Origin: Irpex lacteus
Lineage: Eukaryota; Basidiomycota; Agaricomycetes; Polyporales; Irpicaceae
Reading direction: 5' to 3'
Length of the DNA stretch: 64,000 nt
Assembly: GCA_001986395.2 (NCBI GenBank)
Contig: MQVO02000008.1
Coordinates: forward strand, 992,001-1,056,000
Shown here: positions 1-10,484 of the stretch, in pieces
How positions within the stretch are numbered: the first letter of the stretch is position 1
How the letters are laid out: the number at the start of each line of letters is the position of its first letter
Notes under the pieces: model-generated
Told to the model about the DNA's origin: nothing
What the model saw: the letters and a program-made list of their open reading frames with translations, nothing else
Database searches by the model: none
Made by a program: the position numbers and the translations under genes

Positions 1-1
1 T

Positions 2-3000
2 TTCGCGGTGTTACCTTGCCTGTTTACTAGCGCTTTGACCTTACAAAAATTTGCTAAGGGTCAAGCGTTGCCATTAGAATTGTACTCAAGCGCCTCGGAC
101 TTAGGAAATCTCGTTCGCTTCAAATTCGTGCACTCACTCGCAATCTCGAGCGCCTCGTACTTAGGTTTTCACCGCGGCTCAGTCCCTTTAGTCACGCAAT
201 GTACTTGTAAATATTTTTCGGTACCTTATGAGTATTTATTACTTTATAAGCAGCCTTTACAGTACATAGCTGGGTCCTACCTTACGAGCTGTTACCTACC
301 ATCTCAGTCGTTTGCGCAGGAGTTGTTCAGCATTTCGGACTTGCCAAATAAGGCAGTTATAATGTTTGCATCTTCGGCTCAGTACTCTGACACTCTGAGT
401 GCCGATTTTCGAGCCCTCTCTTTTCCGTCACGTCATTCCTCACGCTTAGACAAGTATATATTTGATAATCATTCCAAATATCACTCTGCCCTCCCGCCCA
501 CCCTTACAGAGTGTGTAGGCTATGATTATCAAAATATTGAGTCTATGTCTTCACATGCTCAGACTGCTTATGATTATGATGACCACGATATGTCACCTGT
601 ATATTGTAATTTCGCTGCAGCTAAGTATGTTGATGGTATTGATGATGATGAAGCCCCCTTATATTTGACGACTTCAATGCATGAAGCCTTGGCTGATCTT
701 GACGATGACGAGGTCGTCATCTGTATTGACGGGGAGGAGGTACACTCCGCTTGGAAGCGTAATGTATCTCAGAATTCTACTACTACGGAGCCGCAGAATG
801 CAGATTCATTCACTATGTATAAGCGTGTGGACAGGAAAGTTAAGCCCGTACCTGCTGTATTCCCAGAGGATGCACGAGTTATTCGTAAATTTCCTGAAGA
901 CCCGCTTAAGTCTCTGCCGCCGCTGCCGTACCTACCACCTGTGTTTGTCCCAGATCCAGGAGGACGCCTTACTGAGGAACACTTAGAAGAAATGAATGTC
1001 AATCCGAACGGCTTTCTCTTACCAGAAGAGGAGAAGTTATTCATTCATATTCTGAAGCTGAATCAGTATAGCTTTGTGTTTGAAGACAGCCAACGCGGAT
1101 CATTCCGTGAAGACTATTTCTCTCCATACATCATTCCAATAGTACCTCACGAACCTTGGGCCTTTACGAATATTCCGATACCACCTGGAATCAAGGATAA
1201 GGTTGTTGAACTATTAAAGGAGAAGATAGCCGCAGGCGTTTACGAACCAAGCCAGTCATCATACCGCTCACGTTGGTTCTGTGTTCTTAAGAAGAGTGGG
1301 AAGTTACGTCTAGTCCATGACCTACAACCCCTCAATAAAGTCACTATCCGAGACGCAGGATTACCACCGAACTTAGACAACTTTGTGGAACCTTTCGCTG
1401 GACGTCAATGTTACTCAGTGTTTGACCTATACTGGGGCTTCGATGCTCGCAAAGTTCATCCCAAGAGCCGTGATATGACCGCCTTCCTGACTCCGTTAGG
1501 ATTATTACGTATCACATCACTACCAACTGGTTTCACAAATTCACCAGCTGAGTTCCAGGCATGTATGACTTTTATCCTCCAAGATGAGATCCCGCACATC
1601 GCAGATATATTCATTGATGACTTGCCTATCAAAGGGCCATCCTCAATCTATCCTGATATCAATGGTAACCCCGAAGTTCTCCCTCAGAATCCAGGTATAC
1701 GCCGATTCATTTGGGAACATGCCAATGATGTTCATCGTATTCTTCATAGAGTAGGACACGCCGGAGGAACTTTCTCACCAGGAAAGATTCAGCTTTGTCA
1801 GCCAGAGGTTCTGATCGTTGGACAGAAATGTACTCCAGAAGGACGCTTACCTGATGAGCAGAAGATAGAGAAGATTCTCAAGTGGCCCACGCTTAAAACA
1901 GTAAAGGACGTACGAGGTTTCCTAGGCTTATGTGGAACCGTCCGAATCTGGATTAAGGACTACTCTCAGTTAGCACGACCTCTTACCGAGCTTGTACGCC
2001 ATGATGTTGATTTTGAATGGGATGAACGCAGACAACAAGCCTTTGATGCTCTCAAAGCTGCTATTACGTCACCGCCTGCTTTACGTCCCATTGATTATAC
2101 ATCTGCTCTACCTGTAGTTCTATCAGTCGACTCTAGCTTTATGGCTGTAGGCTTCATTCTTTCTCAGTACGACAATGAGAAGAAGAAAAGGCCAGCACGC
2201 TACGGTTCTATTCCTATGAACGAGCGTGAATCACGTTACTCTCAGCCTAAACTCGAACTATACGGATTATACCGAGCACTCCGCGCTTACAGACTCTATC
2301 TCATAGGAGTTCAGTCTCTTCAGGTCGAAGTAGATGCCAAGTATATTAAGGGAATGCTCAACGAGCCTGACCTGCAGCCTAACGCTACCATCAACCGTTG
2401 GATTCAAGGAATCCTTCTGTTCGATTTTGAGCTCATTCACGTCCCTGCGGAACGTCACAAAGGACCTGATGCCTTGTCCCGCAGAGAACTAGCAGATGAC
2501 GAAGAAGTCGAAAGCGAAGATGATGCATGGCTGGATAATATTGCGCTTTATAGTCAGCCCCAGTTAACACATGACAATTATACCTACCGTCACCGCTATA
2601 GTTCCTATGTCTTATTATCACCCAAAGACCAGGTTCTTGCAGATATATTCCGATTCCTTACCACCCTTCAACTGCCACCCGCACATGATACTGAGCAGAC
2701 AAAGCGACAGTTCATAAGGAAAGCTCAACGTTTCTTCGTAAAAGACGGAGCAATGTTTAGACGCCAAGGCCAAAAGCCACCTACTAAAGTTATCCTTCGG
2801 GTAAATAAACGGCAGCAAATTCTGGAACAACTGCATGAGGAACTAGGACATCGCGGACAATACGCAGTCATGCAAACCTGCAAAGAAAGGTTTTACTGGC
2901 CTACTATGTTTGACGACATAAAACAGCATATTAAATCCTGTCATGAGTGCCAACTCTGGACTACTCGTAAGAGCCAGCTTCCATTGATGGTATCGACCCC

Positions 3001-4015
3001 TACCACTGTCTTTGCCAAGATTCACGTTGATGTTATGTACATGCCCAAGGTTAACAAGTTCGAATACATTGTAGCCGCACGTGACGACTTAACTGGAGCT
3101 GCAGAAGGACGCGCGTTACGTAACTTGAAAGCCACTACCTTAGCCAAGTTCTTCTTTGAAGAAATCCTCTGCCGATATGGAGCCGTTGGACAAGTCACCA
3201 CAGATAACGGATCTGAAGTTCAAGGAGCATTTACTGAGCTCATGGACCGATATGGCTTACCACGCATTTCAATCTCTCCTTACAATTCACGAGCTAATGG
3301 AGTAGTTGAACGAGGACACTTCACAATTCGCCAAAGCATCCTCAAAGCATGCAAAGGAAGAACTGCAGATTGGCCAGACAAAGTTCATATGGCCTTCTTT
3401 GCTGACAAGTGTACTACACGCCGCCAGACAGGTTATTCACCCTTCTATCTACTATACGGAACCTCACCAGTTCTACCAATTGACCTTACTGAAGCTTCGC
3501 TTATGGTTACCGGATTTCATTCAAACATGAGCTCTGAAGACCTATTAGCGCTGCGCATCCAGCAGTTCCAGAAAAGAGATAAAGACTTAGAAGATGCCGC
3601 TGACACCCTCCGAAAACATCGCTTCAAGTCCAAGCAACAGTTCGAAAAGCGCTACCGAAGGACCCTGTGGACAGATGATCTTGAAACAGGCACCTTAGTG
3701 GTTATGCGTAACAGTGCTAAGGACAAGAGTCTAGACAAGAAATACTCTCCCAGGTATTTAGGCCCATATGAAGTTGTTCGTCGAACTCGAGGCGGATCCT
3801 ATGTCTTGAAGGAACTAGATGGAGCAGTTATGAGACAAGGTGTTGCGGCTCAACGTCTTCTACCGTATTTGTCAAGAGACGACACTCGGTTATCTCAACT
3901 AGCAGAAGACAATGAAGATGATGAAGATATGGATCAGGAAAATGCTTCAGGCTCAGAAGAGGAAATGGACATAGAAGTTGATCGTTTCAGCTCTTCCGAC
4001 TCTGACAGCAACTGA
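2..4015 (+). CDS. gypsy pol polyprotein (RT, RNase H, integrase), 5' partial
   Basis: The product copies element RNA into DNA and integrates it. Residues are counted from position 8. Reverse transcriptase spans about 395-600, with first catalytic Asp in VFDLYWGFD and the catalytic pair in FIDDLP near 535 (F replaces the usual Y). RNase H follows near 703 (VVLSVDSS). The integrase zinc-binding HHCC module is at about 943-985 (HEELGH ... CHECQ). The integrase core has Asp near 1007 (HVDVMY), Asp near 1065 (TTDNGS) and Glu near 1100 (VVERGH). The C-terminus has a GPYEV-type tail and a highly acidic end, with no chromodomain. The first 300 residues match no gag or protease motif that I can see. 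The frame has no internal stop, so the element may be fairly young. Confidence 0.85.
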   Translation, partial: FAVLPCLFTSALTLQKFAKGQALPLELYSSASDLGNLVRFKFVHSLAISSASYLGFHRGSVPLVTQCTCKYFSVPYEYLLLYKQPLQYIAGSYLTSCYLPSQSFAQELFSISDLPNKAVIMFASSAQYSDTLSADFRALSFPSRHSSRLDKYIFDNHSKYHSALPPTLTECVGYDYQNIESMSSHAQTAYDYDDHDMSPVYCNFAAAKYVDGIDDDEAPLYLTTSMHEALADLDDDEVVICIDGEEVHSAWKRNVSQNSTTTEPQNADSFTMYKRVDRKVKPVPAVFPEDARVIRKFPEDPLKSLPPLPYLPPVFVPDPGGRLTEEHLEEMNVNPNGFLLPEEEKLFIHILKLNQYSFVFEDSQRGSFREDYFSPYIIPIVPHEPWAFTNIPIPPGIKDKVVELLKEKIAAGVYEPSQSSYRSRWFCVLKKSGKLRLVHDLQPLNKVTIRDAGLPPNLDNFVEPFAGRQCYSVFDLYWGFDARKVHPKSRDMTAFLTPLGLLRITSLPTGFTNSPAEFQACMTFILQDEIPHIADIFIDDLPIKGPSSIYPDINGNPEVLPQNPGIRRFIWEHANDVHRILHRVGHAGGTFSPGKIQLCQPEVLIVGQKCTPEGRLPDEQKIEKILKWPTLKTVKDVRGFLGLCGTVRIWIKDYSQLARPLTELVRHDVDFEWDERRQQAFDALKAAITSPPALRPIDYTSALPVVLSVDSSFMAVGFILSQYDNEKKKRPARYGSIPMNERESRYSQPKLELYGLYRALRAYRLYLIGVQSLQVEVDAKYIKGMLNEPDLQPNATINRWIQGILLFDFELIHVPAERHKGPDALSRRELADDEEVESEDDAWLDNIALYSQPQLTHDNYTYRHRYSSYVLLSPKDQVLADIFRFLTTLQLPPAHDTEQTKRQFIRKAQRFFVKDGAMFRRQGQKPPTKVILRVNKRQQILEQLHEELGHRGQYAVMQTCKERFYWPTMFDDIKQHIKSCHECQLWTTRKSQLPLMVSTPTTVFAKIHVDVMYMPKVNKFEYIVAARDDLTGAAEGRALRNLKATTLAKFFFEEILCRYGAVGQVTTDNGSEVQGAFTELMDRYGLPRISISPYNSRANGVVERGHFTIRQSILKACKGRTADWPDKVHMAFFADKCTTRRQTGYSPFYLLYGTSPVLPIDLTEASLMVTGFHSNMSSEDLLALRIQQFQKRDKDLEDAADTLRKHRFKSKQQFEKRYRRTLWTDDLETGTLVVMRNSAKDKSLDKKYSPRYLGPYEVVRRTRGGSYVLKELDGAVMRQGVAAQRLLPYLSRDDTRLSQLAEDNEDDEDMDQENASGSEEEMDIEVDRFSSSDSDSN

Positions 4016-4196
4016 GGACAGTTGCAATTTCAAGTGCCCCGTGGATGTAACGCCATTACTTTGTAATAGGTTAGTTACATGAGCAAGCTTACTGCTAAAG
4101 AACCTCAGACTTTGGTATCGTAAGACTACGCATCACCACTATGCTACGCAGTGCTTTGAAAAGACCACACACAGCCCGTGTAAGCCTCAGAAGACC

Positions 4197-4413
4197 TTGC
4201 ACAGTCAATGCACAGTCAAAGTAGGCCTCAGAAAACACTGCACAGTCAATGCACAGCCCAGGACACCCTGCACAGTCAATGCACAGTCAGCAAGAGCTTC
4301 GGAATGCATTGCACAGCCAATGCACAGTCCAGGGCACATTGCACAGCAACTGCATAGTCAATGCTATGTCCCAAGACACTTCACACAGTCAAAAGCACAG
4401 TCAGGCTATGCAC
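4197..4413 (+). repeat. degenerate tandem repeat of CACAGTCAATGCACAGTC units
   Basis: The word GCACAGTCAATGCACAG recurs at least four times, with diverged copies between, across roughly 220 bp. The spacing is irregular (about 40-60 bp). It sits upstream of the TATA box in the presumed LTR, where such repeats often act as U3 enhancer-like blocks. That role is inference. Confidence 0.75.
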
Positions 4414-4519
4414 TCGTCACCATGCTAGATGCTTCACATTTACTGTGCACAGCACAGATACGGCCATTGTAGTTACCGATTCACGAGGCTATGCTAGTAG
4501 ATACCTGTCTTCCTGTACA

Positions 4520-4528
4520 TATAAATAG
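4520..4528 (+). promoter_or_regulatory. TATA box of presumed LTR promoter
   Basis: TATAAATAG, a near-perfect TATA box, is followed within 20 bp by a short GC hairpin. It lies in the presumed 3' LTR of the first gypsy element and faces the chromovirus downstream. Confidence 0.5.
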
Positions 4529-5118
4529 AGGGGCCTTTCTGCCCCAAAATCTCATGCAACTTTTACCGATCTAGTCAAGTAGGAAACAGTCAGTCGTACG
4601 TTAACGTATATAGCTTAGGTGTAACTCCACGAGCGGGTTAGCCTTTCAGAACTCCTTGGTTGACTTGGTAGCTATCACGTAAGTAGGCACTCATCAGGCG
4701 CACAAGAGCTGCGAAGGGAGCTGTCTATTACGCTGCTAGTATCAAGTTACTCGTGAGGATTCAGCCGTATCCGATTCCGTACAAGGTACCGTCTCGTATT
4801 AGTCTAAGTCAGTCAAACGCTAGGTTATTCTCCAGTCTTTATTCTCTCACTCTACTCTCTACTCTTACACTCTACACTCAACTCTACAACCCACATTCCC
4901 ATAGTCTATAGTTCCTGTCTAAACGTCTTTCACTCCCCAACACGAACGACCGGGATAGATCGACTTAACGTCTGGTCCATCGACTCTCGGCAGAAGAGAT
5001 AGGTCTGCGAAACATAGATAGTACTCTGACCTTCGTGCATGACACTTACCGCGTCTTAGTCGTCTTACGTATCCCAGACCGCCGCACTAGCAATCTCATT
5101 TTCTGATCTCGACAGCGT

Positions 5119-8100
5119 ATGCTGCTTCCTCACCTTATCGGCACGCCCGAGGAGGTCAGGGAAGTAATGAAAGCCGCTCCAGTGACCTGGAGGAACATCC
5201 TTACGACTGACCGGATTCTCTCCGTCATGGAGTTACAAATTCGCGTTGTAGAGATGGAAGCCCAACTCCTCGTCGGTTTCGAAACTAGCAGCAGTTCGAC
5301 GCTAACGCGAGATGTCTTCGAGAAGCTCATCAAGGAATACGGGATCGAGACGAAATCCCGTCGCTTTCGCACCGCCCATGTAGCGGACACTCTCGAACCC
5401 GTTAGCGACGGTTCTCACTCCTTCGAAGACCTGGTCTCTCTCGAAGCCACGGAAGTCTCGGACAGTCCTGTCGTTGTCGAATGTTACGCAGCTGCGAAGA
5501 AGCGTCAGCGACCCCCGCCTAAGATGGGGTACAAGTTCGCTAAGAGGGACGACGTCGTAAGCTCCATCCGTCCTCCTCCCTCTCCATGCAAATGTTGCGG
5601 GAGCGAGAAGCACTGGGACAAGGAGTGTCCCCACTATCACGTCTGGATGAAGAAGTATGGGCAGGGGAAGGAGAAGACGGCGAGGGCTCTCGAGACAGAC
5701 GATTCTGAGGCGTTCGAAGACTTGTACGACATTGCATTTGACGAATTAAATACACAAGCCAGTTTGTCCTTGTACCTCGACCCCTGCGTGAAGTCAGCCA
5801 GAGTAGCGAATTCGACCGTCATGGAAGAGGTTAAAGGGGCTCGCCCTCAGAACCATCGACGCGCGTACGTCGAAGACGAACCCGAAGAACCTGCGGCTAG
5901 AGGAGAGACCAACCTCGAGTATGAGGTAGAGGAAATTGGCGTCGAATATCCGCCCGACACCGTGAGGGCGGGAGTTAAGCTAGAGAGGACCGCGAACCAG
6001 ACGCTTACCAGCGTCGAACTCGGAACCTCCGCTAGCTGCCCTTCAGACGTGCAATTTGCTCGAAAAATCTCGACAGAACCACCTCCTTCCGTGGAAGAGG
6101 TTCGCTGGTTGAGCCCTCGTCGATGCCGAGTCAGTGGGAACTCTGCCGTAGGAGTGTCGGTGTTATCTATCAGAGGAAGAGTTAACGAGACTACGAGCGA
6201 GGAAATCGACTTACGCCTAGACTCAGGAGCCGACATAAGCTTGGTGTCAGCGGAGTTCTATGCGTCGTTGCATAAACGTCCTAAGTTGCGTAAGGGCAGG
6301 AGAATGGAACTGTGGCAGTTGACCGACAAGGCAGCGAAGATAGACGGCTACATCGAGCTGCCTCTGTACATCGAGACGGATACCGGTGAAACCTTAGGGC
6401 TGTTAGCGGAAGCTTACGTAGTTCCGGACATGAACGTACCGGTGCTCCTGGGAGAAGACTTCCACTTGGCGTATGAACTTACCGTCGAGAGACACGTCGA
6501 ATTTGGGACTACCGTGACGTTTGGAAGGTCCGACCTAAGCGTGAAGGCGCAAGGCGTTAGAAGGCCTCACTACTCTGACATAGCCAAAGGAACTGCGCAC
6601 CTAGCGACCTTCATACGTGCGAAGCTGCACCGACGGAATAAGAATCGCCGCAAGAAAGCTCGCCTGGCAGCCTCGAGGAACTCGAACGTAGCACGCGTTG
6701 GGAAGGACGTGCGCATTCCGCCACATCACTGCGTTAACGTGCCAGTGTCCTGTCCGCCCGTGGAAGGGAGCACCTGGTACGTGGAGAAATCGATGGTCGG
6801 AGACGATAGGATAGCCCCGTTGGTAATACCTAACGTGTTGATACCGAGCGTTAATGGTAGGATTCCTGTCTCGAACACGACTAGCCAACCTGGAATGCTA
6901 CGAAAGGGAGAGATCCTCGCCGAACTAGTAGACCCCGGGACCCTTCTCGATCGTCCTCGATCCGCGCAGTCCTGGGCGGAGATGTCAAACGCAGCTCGAC
7001 GAACGGCAGCGCTGATAGAAGCAACCCAGGGGGCTCGAGCGAGCGAGGGACCCGCCATGAAAGGACGTGTCTTCCTGGGAAAGGAGGACGGTTCGTTCGA
7101 GCGGGTCAGAGCGAATCTGGCGAGCTCAGATCCTATCACCGAAACCAAGAGGGACCCGGTGGTTCTTGAGGACGCGACTGAGGAGAGCTGGGGACCTAAA
7201 ACGGCGGAGGTGCCGGACCCAACGATCTATCCGTCGAAGGATCTCGAGAACCTGATCGACGTAGCAGAGGTCCCCGAGTCGATACGACCACGCATTTGGG
7301 AGATGCTGCGAAGAAGGGTGAGAGCGTTTGGGTTTGACGGTCGTCTCGGTCACCTCGAGACGAAGTGCAGGATACGGACGAAGGAAGGGACCGAACCTAT
7401 CTCAGTACCGATGTACGCAAGCTCACCCGCGAAACGGCAAGTCATCGACGCACAGTTAGACACGTGGTTTGAGCAGGGGGTAATCGAACCGTCGCAGAGC
7501 CCCTGGGGGGCCCCAGTGGTTATCGTCTATCGCAATGGGAAGGCGAGATTCTGCGTAGACTACCGCAAGCTCAACGCACATACCGTGCCGGACGAATTCC
7601 CTTTGCCTCGTCAGTCGGAGATCCTGTCCGCCCTGTCAGGAGCGCAGGTATTATCCTCGCTGGACGCGCTGTCAGGTTTCACACAGATAGAGATCGCGCA
7701 GGAGGACGTCGAGAAGACAGCGTTTCGTACTCACCGCGGCCTCTTCCAATTCAAGCGAATGCCATTCGGGCTAAAGAACGGCCCTTCAATCTTCCAGAGA
7801 ACCATGCAGAACATCTTGTCCCCTTATCTGTGGCTCTTCACATTAGTATACATCGACGATATCGTGGTTTACTCCAAGAGCTACGAAGAGCACCTGATTC
7901 ACCTCGACAAAGTGTTGGAAGCGATAGAACGAGCAGGGTTGACGCTCTCGCCGAAGAAGTGTCACTTGTTCTACGCTTCGATCCTGCTCCTAGGGCACAA
8001 AGTATCCCGTCTGGGACTTTCGACGCACGAGGAGAAGGTCAAGGCTATCACAGAGTTGCAAAGGCCGAGTAAGATGTCGGAATTGCAGACCTTCCTCGGA

Positions 8101-10413
8101 ATGGTCGTGTATTTCTCGGCTTTTATCCCGTACTACTCGAGCATCGCAGCTCCTCTATTCCAACTGCTGCGGAAGGGAACGGCGTGGCGATGGGGCCCCG
8201 ATGAAGAGCACGCATTCGAGGCAGCGAAAGCCGCCTTAAAGTCTGCACCAGTGTTGGGACATCCGATAGAGGGGAAGCCGTACCGACTATATACGGACGC
8301 ATCTGACGAAGCGATTGGGTGCTGCCTACAACAAGTCCAAGAAATCAGAGCAGGTGACCTACAAGGGACGAAAACGTACGAGCGACTTCGGAAGGCATTC
8401 GAGGCGAAGGAGGAAGTACCACGACTAGTGTCTAAGCTCTCGTCGAAGATTAAGGACCACGAATTCCTCGACAAGTGGGAGCGCTCATTGGACGAGTCGA
8501 TCGTACACGTCGAAAGAGTGCTCGCCTACTGGAGCAGGACGCTGAAAAGCGCAGAGACGAGATACTCCGCGACCGAGAGAGAGGCTCTGGGCGCAAAGGA
8601 GGGGCTCGTGAGATTCCAGCCGTTCATAGAGGGCGAGCAAATCTTACTCGTGACCGACCACGCAGCACTGCAGTGGGCGAAGACATACGAAAATGCGAAT
8701 CGAAGACTAGCGGCGTGGGGGGCGATTTACTCCGCCTTCGCACCAGGTTTAGAGATTATTCATCGCCCCGGACGAGTGCATTCTAATGTCGACCCGTTGT
8801 CTCGTTTGCCAAGAGCCCCTCCAGAGCATACTTCGCCCGTCAAAGACGCCTCGCAACCCCTCAGGCTTGACTCTCTCGAAGCGGAAGAAGCTGAAGCAGA
8901 CTTGGAACACAGGCCGGCAAGGAGAGCAGCTTTAGTGGCAACGATCGCCGAGTGGGACGAGGTACTGGAGCGAGTAGTGCACGTAGGGACGAGAAGGAGC
9001 GAGAGACTATCCAAGAAGGCGGAGAACGATCCCGCGAATGCGACTGGTGACGGGGGGGCTGTAGTAGAGGAGCCTAACCTTGTGGGGAATAAGAATCGAC
9101 CTCAGTCAGAAGACACGTCAGCAACGCAACCCGCATCGTCGAGCGAACTCACACTCGACGAGGGTTCGGCAGACGAAGACCCCTACGAGACACGAACACT
9201 GTGGGAAGCTACGCACAAGCCTCCCACCGTGCTCGTAGAGATGGACGAGGACACGCGTAAGCGCTACATTGAAGGATACAAGACCGACGTCACCTTTCGC
9301 ACTCGCTGGGAGTCTATGGACAAGGACCCAGAGAGCTGGGACCCAGCGAACAGATTCTTCAAGGACAGCGAGGGACTTCTCTATTTCCGCGACGCCGACT
9401 TTCACGCCCGCCTGTGCGTACCTAAATCAGAGCGAAATCGAGTCATAAGAGCGGCTCACGAGTCCCCTTACCTGACTGCTCACGCGGGAGTCGAGAAGCT
9501 CTGGAGTCATCTGAGTTCTAGGTATTATTGGCCACGGATGAAGACAGATATCGTCGAATTCGGATCCTCCTGTGACGTCTGCCAGAAGACTAAGCCCGCT
9601 AACTTTAAGAAGTACGGTCGCCTTCTACCACACTCTATCCCAACTAGACCTTACGAGTCGATTTCTATGGACTTGATCGTTAATCTACCTTGGTCTGACG
9701 ACTGCAACGCTATCCTCGTATTCGTGGACCGACTCACCAAGCATGCGCAATTCATTCCGACTACTACCGGACTCAACGCGAAAGGGTTCGCGATGCTATT
9801 TGTGAAGCACGTAGCTTGTAAATTCGGTTTACCAGCGAATATCGTTACAGATCGCGACCCTCGCTGGACTTCCATCTTCTGGAGGGAGGTAGCGGAGTTG
9901 CTGAAGACCGACATGCTACTCGCGTCGTCTCACCATCCCCAACACGACGGACAAACGGAGATCGTCAACAGACAACTGGAGACGATGCTGCGTGCCTACG
10001 TGAAAGATGATCGGGAATCCTGGTGCAGCTGGGTACACCTGCTAGAACACTCGTATAACTCCCGGGTGCACGCAGCCACGGGATCTGCGCCATACTTCTT
10101 GCTGTACGGTTTCGAGCCAAGGGGACCCCTAGACGCATCGGAGGCGAGTATTCGGGCACTAGACCGTAGTAAGGAAGTACGAGACTTCCTAGCCGAACTC
10201 GCAATGCACCGGGAGAGCGCCAGACGCGCCATTGCTCGAGCCCAGACGAAACAAGCGGAGTCTTACAATAAGGGTCGCAAAGCCCTCGAATTCGAAGTAG
10301 GCGACTACGTTCTAGTGAATCCCCACTCGCTCGAATGGGTAGAGAGTTCTGGAGAAGGCAAGAAACTGGTTCAGCGTTGGATTGGGCCTTTCCACCCCTT
10401 GGTGAAGGTCTGA
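5119..10413 (+). CDS. Chromovirus gag-pol polyprotein, N-terminal and main part
   Basis: Residues are counted from the ATG at 5119. The start is probably not the true one: the first residues look like the inner part of gag, and a stop lies 15 bp upstream. A CCHC zinc knuckle (CKCCGSEKHWDKEC) is at 157-170. Retropepsin motif DSGAD is near 368. Reverse transcriptase has VDYRKLN and YIDD near 911. RNase H has TDAS near 1059. The integrase zinc module begins near 1454 (HAGVEK ... CDVCQ). The integrase core shows MDLIV near 1517, VTDRDPR near 1576 and the Glu of GQTEIVNR near 1615. The true frame ends after codon TTC at 10390-10392 within WIGPF; the last seven residues come from the inserted palindromic element. 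Confidence 0.9.
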   Translation: MLLPHLIGTPEEVREVMKAAPVTWRNILTTDRILSVMELQIRVVEMEAQLLVGFETSSSSTLTRDVFEKLIKEYGIETKSRRFRTAHVADTLEPVSDGSHSFEDLVSLEATEVSDSPVVVECYAAAKKRQRPPPKMGYKFAKRDDVVSSIRPPPSPCKCCGSEKHWDKECPHYHVWMKKYGQGKEKTARALETDDSEAFEDLYDIAFDELNTQASLSLYLDPCVKSARVANSTVMEEVKGARPQNHRRAYVEDEPEEPAARGETNLEYEVEEIGVEYPPDTVRAGVKLERTANQTLTSVELGTSASCPSDVQFARKISTEPPPSVEEVRWLSPRRCRVSGNSAVGVSVLSIRGRVNETTSEEIDLRLDSGADISLVSAEFYASLHKRPKLRKGRRMELWQLTDKAAKIDGYIELPLYIETDTGETLGLLAEAYVVPDMNVPVLLGEDFHLAYELTVERHVEFGTTVTFGRSDLSVKAQGVRRPHYSDIAKGTAHLATFIRAKLHRRNKNRRKKARLAASRNSNVARVGKDVRIPPHHCVNVPVSCPPVEGSTWYVEKSMVGDDRIAPLVIPNVLIPSVNGRIPVSNTTSQPGMLRKGEILAELVDPGTLLDRPRSAQSWAEMSNAARRTAALIEATQGARASEGPAMKGRVFLGKEDGSFERVRANLASSDPITETKRDPVVLEDATEESWGPKTAEVPDPTIYPSKDLENLIDVAEVPESIRPRIWEMLRRRVRAFGFDGRLGHLETKCRIRTKEGTEPISVPMYASSPAKRQVIDAQLDTWFEQGVIEPSQSPWGAPVVIVYRNGKARFCVDYRKLNAHTVPDEFPLPRQSEILSALSGAQVLSSLDALSGFTQIEIAQEDVEKTAFRTHRGLFQFKRMPFGLKNGPSIFQRTMQNILSPYLWLFTLVYIDDIVVYSKSYEEHLIHLDKVLEAIERAGLTLSPKKCHLFYASILLLGHKVSRLGLSTHEEKVKAITELQRPSKMSELQTFLGMVVYFSAFIPYYSSIAAPLFQLLRKGTAWRWGPDEEHAFEAAKAALKSAPVLGHPIEGKPYRLYTDASDEAIGCCLQQVQEIRAGDLQGTKTYERLRKAFEAKEEVPRLVSKLSSKIKDHEFLDKWERSLDESIVHVERVLAYWSRTLKSAETRYSATEREALGAKEGLVRFQPFIEGEQILLVTDHAALQWAKTYENANRRLAAWGAIYSAFAPGLEIIHRPGRVHSNVDPLSRLPRAPPEHTSPVKDASQPLRLDSLEAEEAEADLEHRPARRAALVATIAEWDEVLERVVHVGTRRSERLSKKAENDPANATGDGGAVVEEPNLVGNKNRPQSEDTSATQPASSSELTLDEGSADEDPYETRTLWEATHKPPTVLVEMDEDTRKRYIEGYKTDVTFRTRWESMDKDPESWDPANRFFKDSEGLLYFRDADFHARLCVPKSERNRVIRAAHESPYLTAHAGVEKLWSHLSSRYYWPRMKTDIVEFGSSCDVCQKTKPANFKKYGRLLPHSIPTRPYESISMDLIVNLPWSDDCNAILVFVDRLTKHAQFIPTTTGLNAKGFAMLFVKHVACKFGLPANIVTDRDPRWTSIFWREVAELLKTDMLLASSHHPQHDGQTEIVNRQLETMLRAYVKDDRESWCSWVHLLEHSYNSRVHAATGSAPYFLLYGFEPRGPLDASEASIRALDRSKEVRDFLAELAMHRESARRAIARAQTKQAESYNKGRKALEFEVGDYVLVNPHSLEWVESSGEGKKLVQRWIGPFHPLVKV

Positions 10414-10484
10414 TGCATCATTTTACCTATACTTTCAGTGTGTACGATGCATCATTTCCTGAATAAGTTGTGAAGTGCAGTGAC

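Larger units (their letters stand above)
1..5104 (+). mobile_element. Ty3/gypsy LTR retrotransposon, left part outside window
   Basis: This is the 3' part of a gypsy-type LTR retrotransposon, with the pol order reverse transcriptase, RNase H, integrase. The pol frame is open at the left edge, so the 5' LTR and probably gag and protease lie outside the window. It ends just before the chromovirus gag frame at about 5105-5119, which suggests that it inserted into that gag. I could not fix the right end: no TG...CA terminus with a target-site duplication could be confirmed. The first possible LTR start is the TGTAAC at about 4046. Confidence 0.75.
4016..5118 (+). other. 3' noncoding region and probable 3' LTR of the first gypsy element
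   Basis: This non-coding stretch contains a tandem repeat (4197-4413), a TATA box (4520-4528), a small GGGGC/GCCCC hairpin just after it, and a pyrimidine-rich CTCTACTCT tract near 4845-4900. Repeats, then a promoter, then a leader is what an LTR would show. The chromovirus frame has a stop codon at about 5104 and opens immediately afterwards, so the junction lies near 5100. The exact LTR ends are unknown. Confidence 0.5.

Noticed and set aside
681..3530. Short frames inside the first gypsy pol on both strands
   Set aside because: Shadows of a long, motif-bearing frame.
4046..5104. Exact LTR limits for the first gypsy element
   Set aside because: TGTAAC at 4046 is a possible start, but no matching GTTACA end or target duplication could be found.
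5130..10232. Short antisense and +1 frames inside the chromovirus polyprotein
   Set aside because: Shadows of the polyprotein; none has a recognisable motif.
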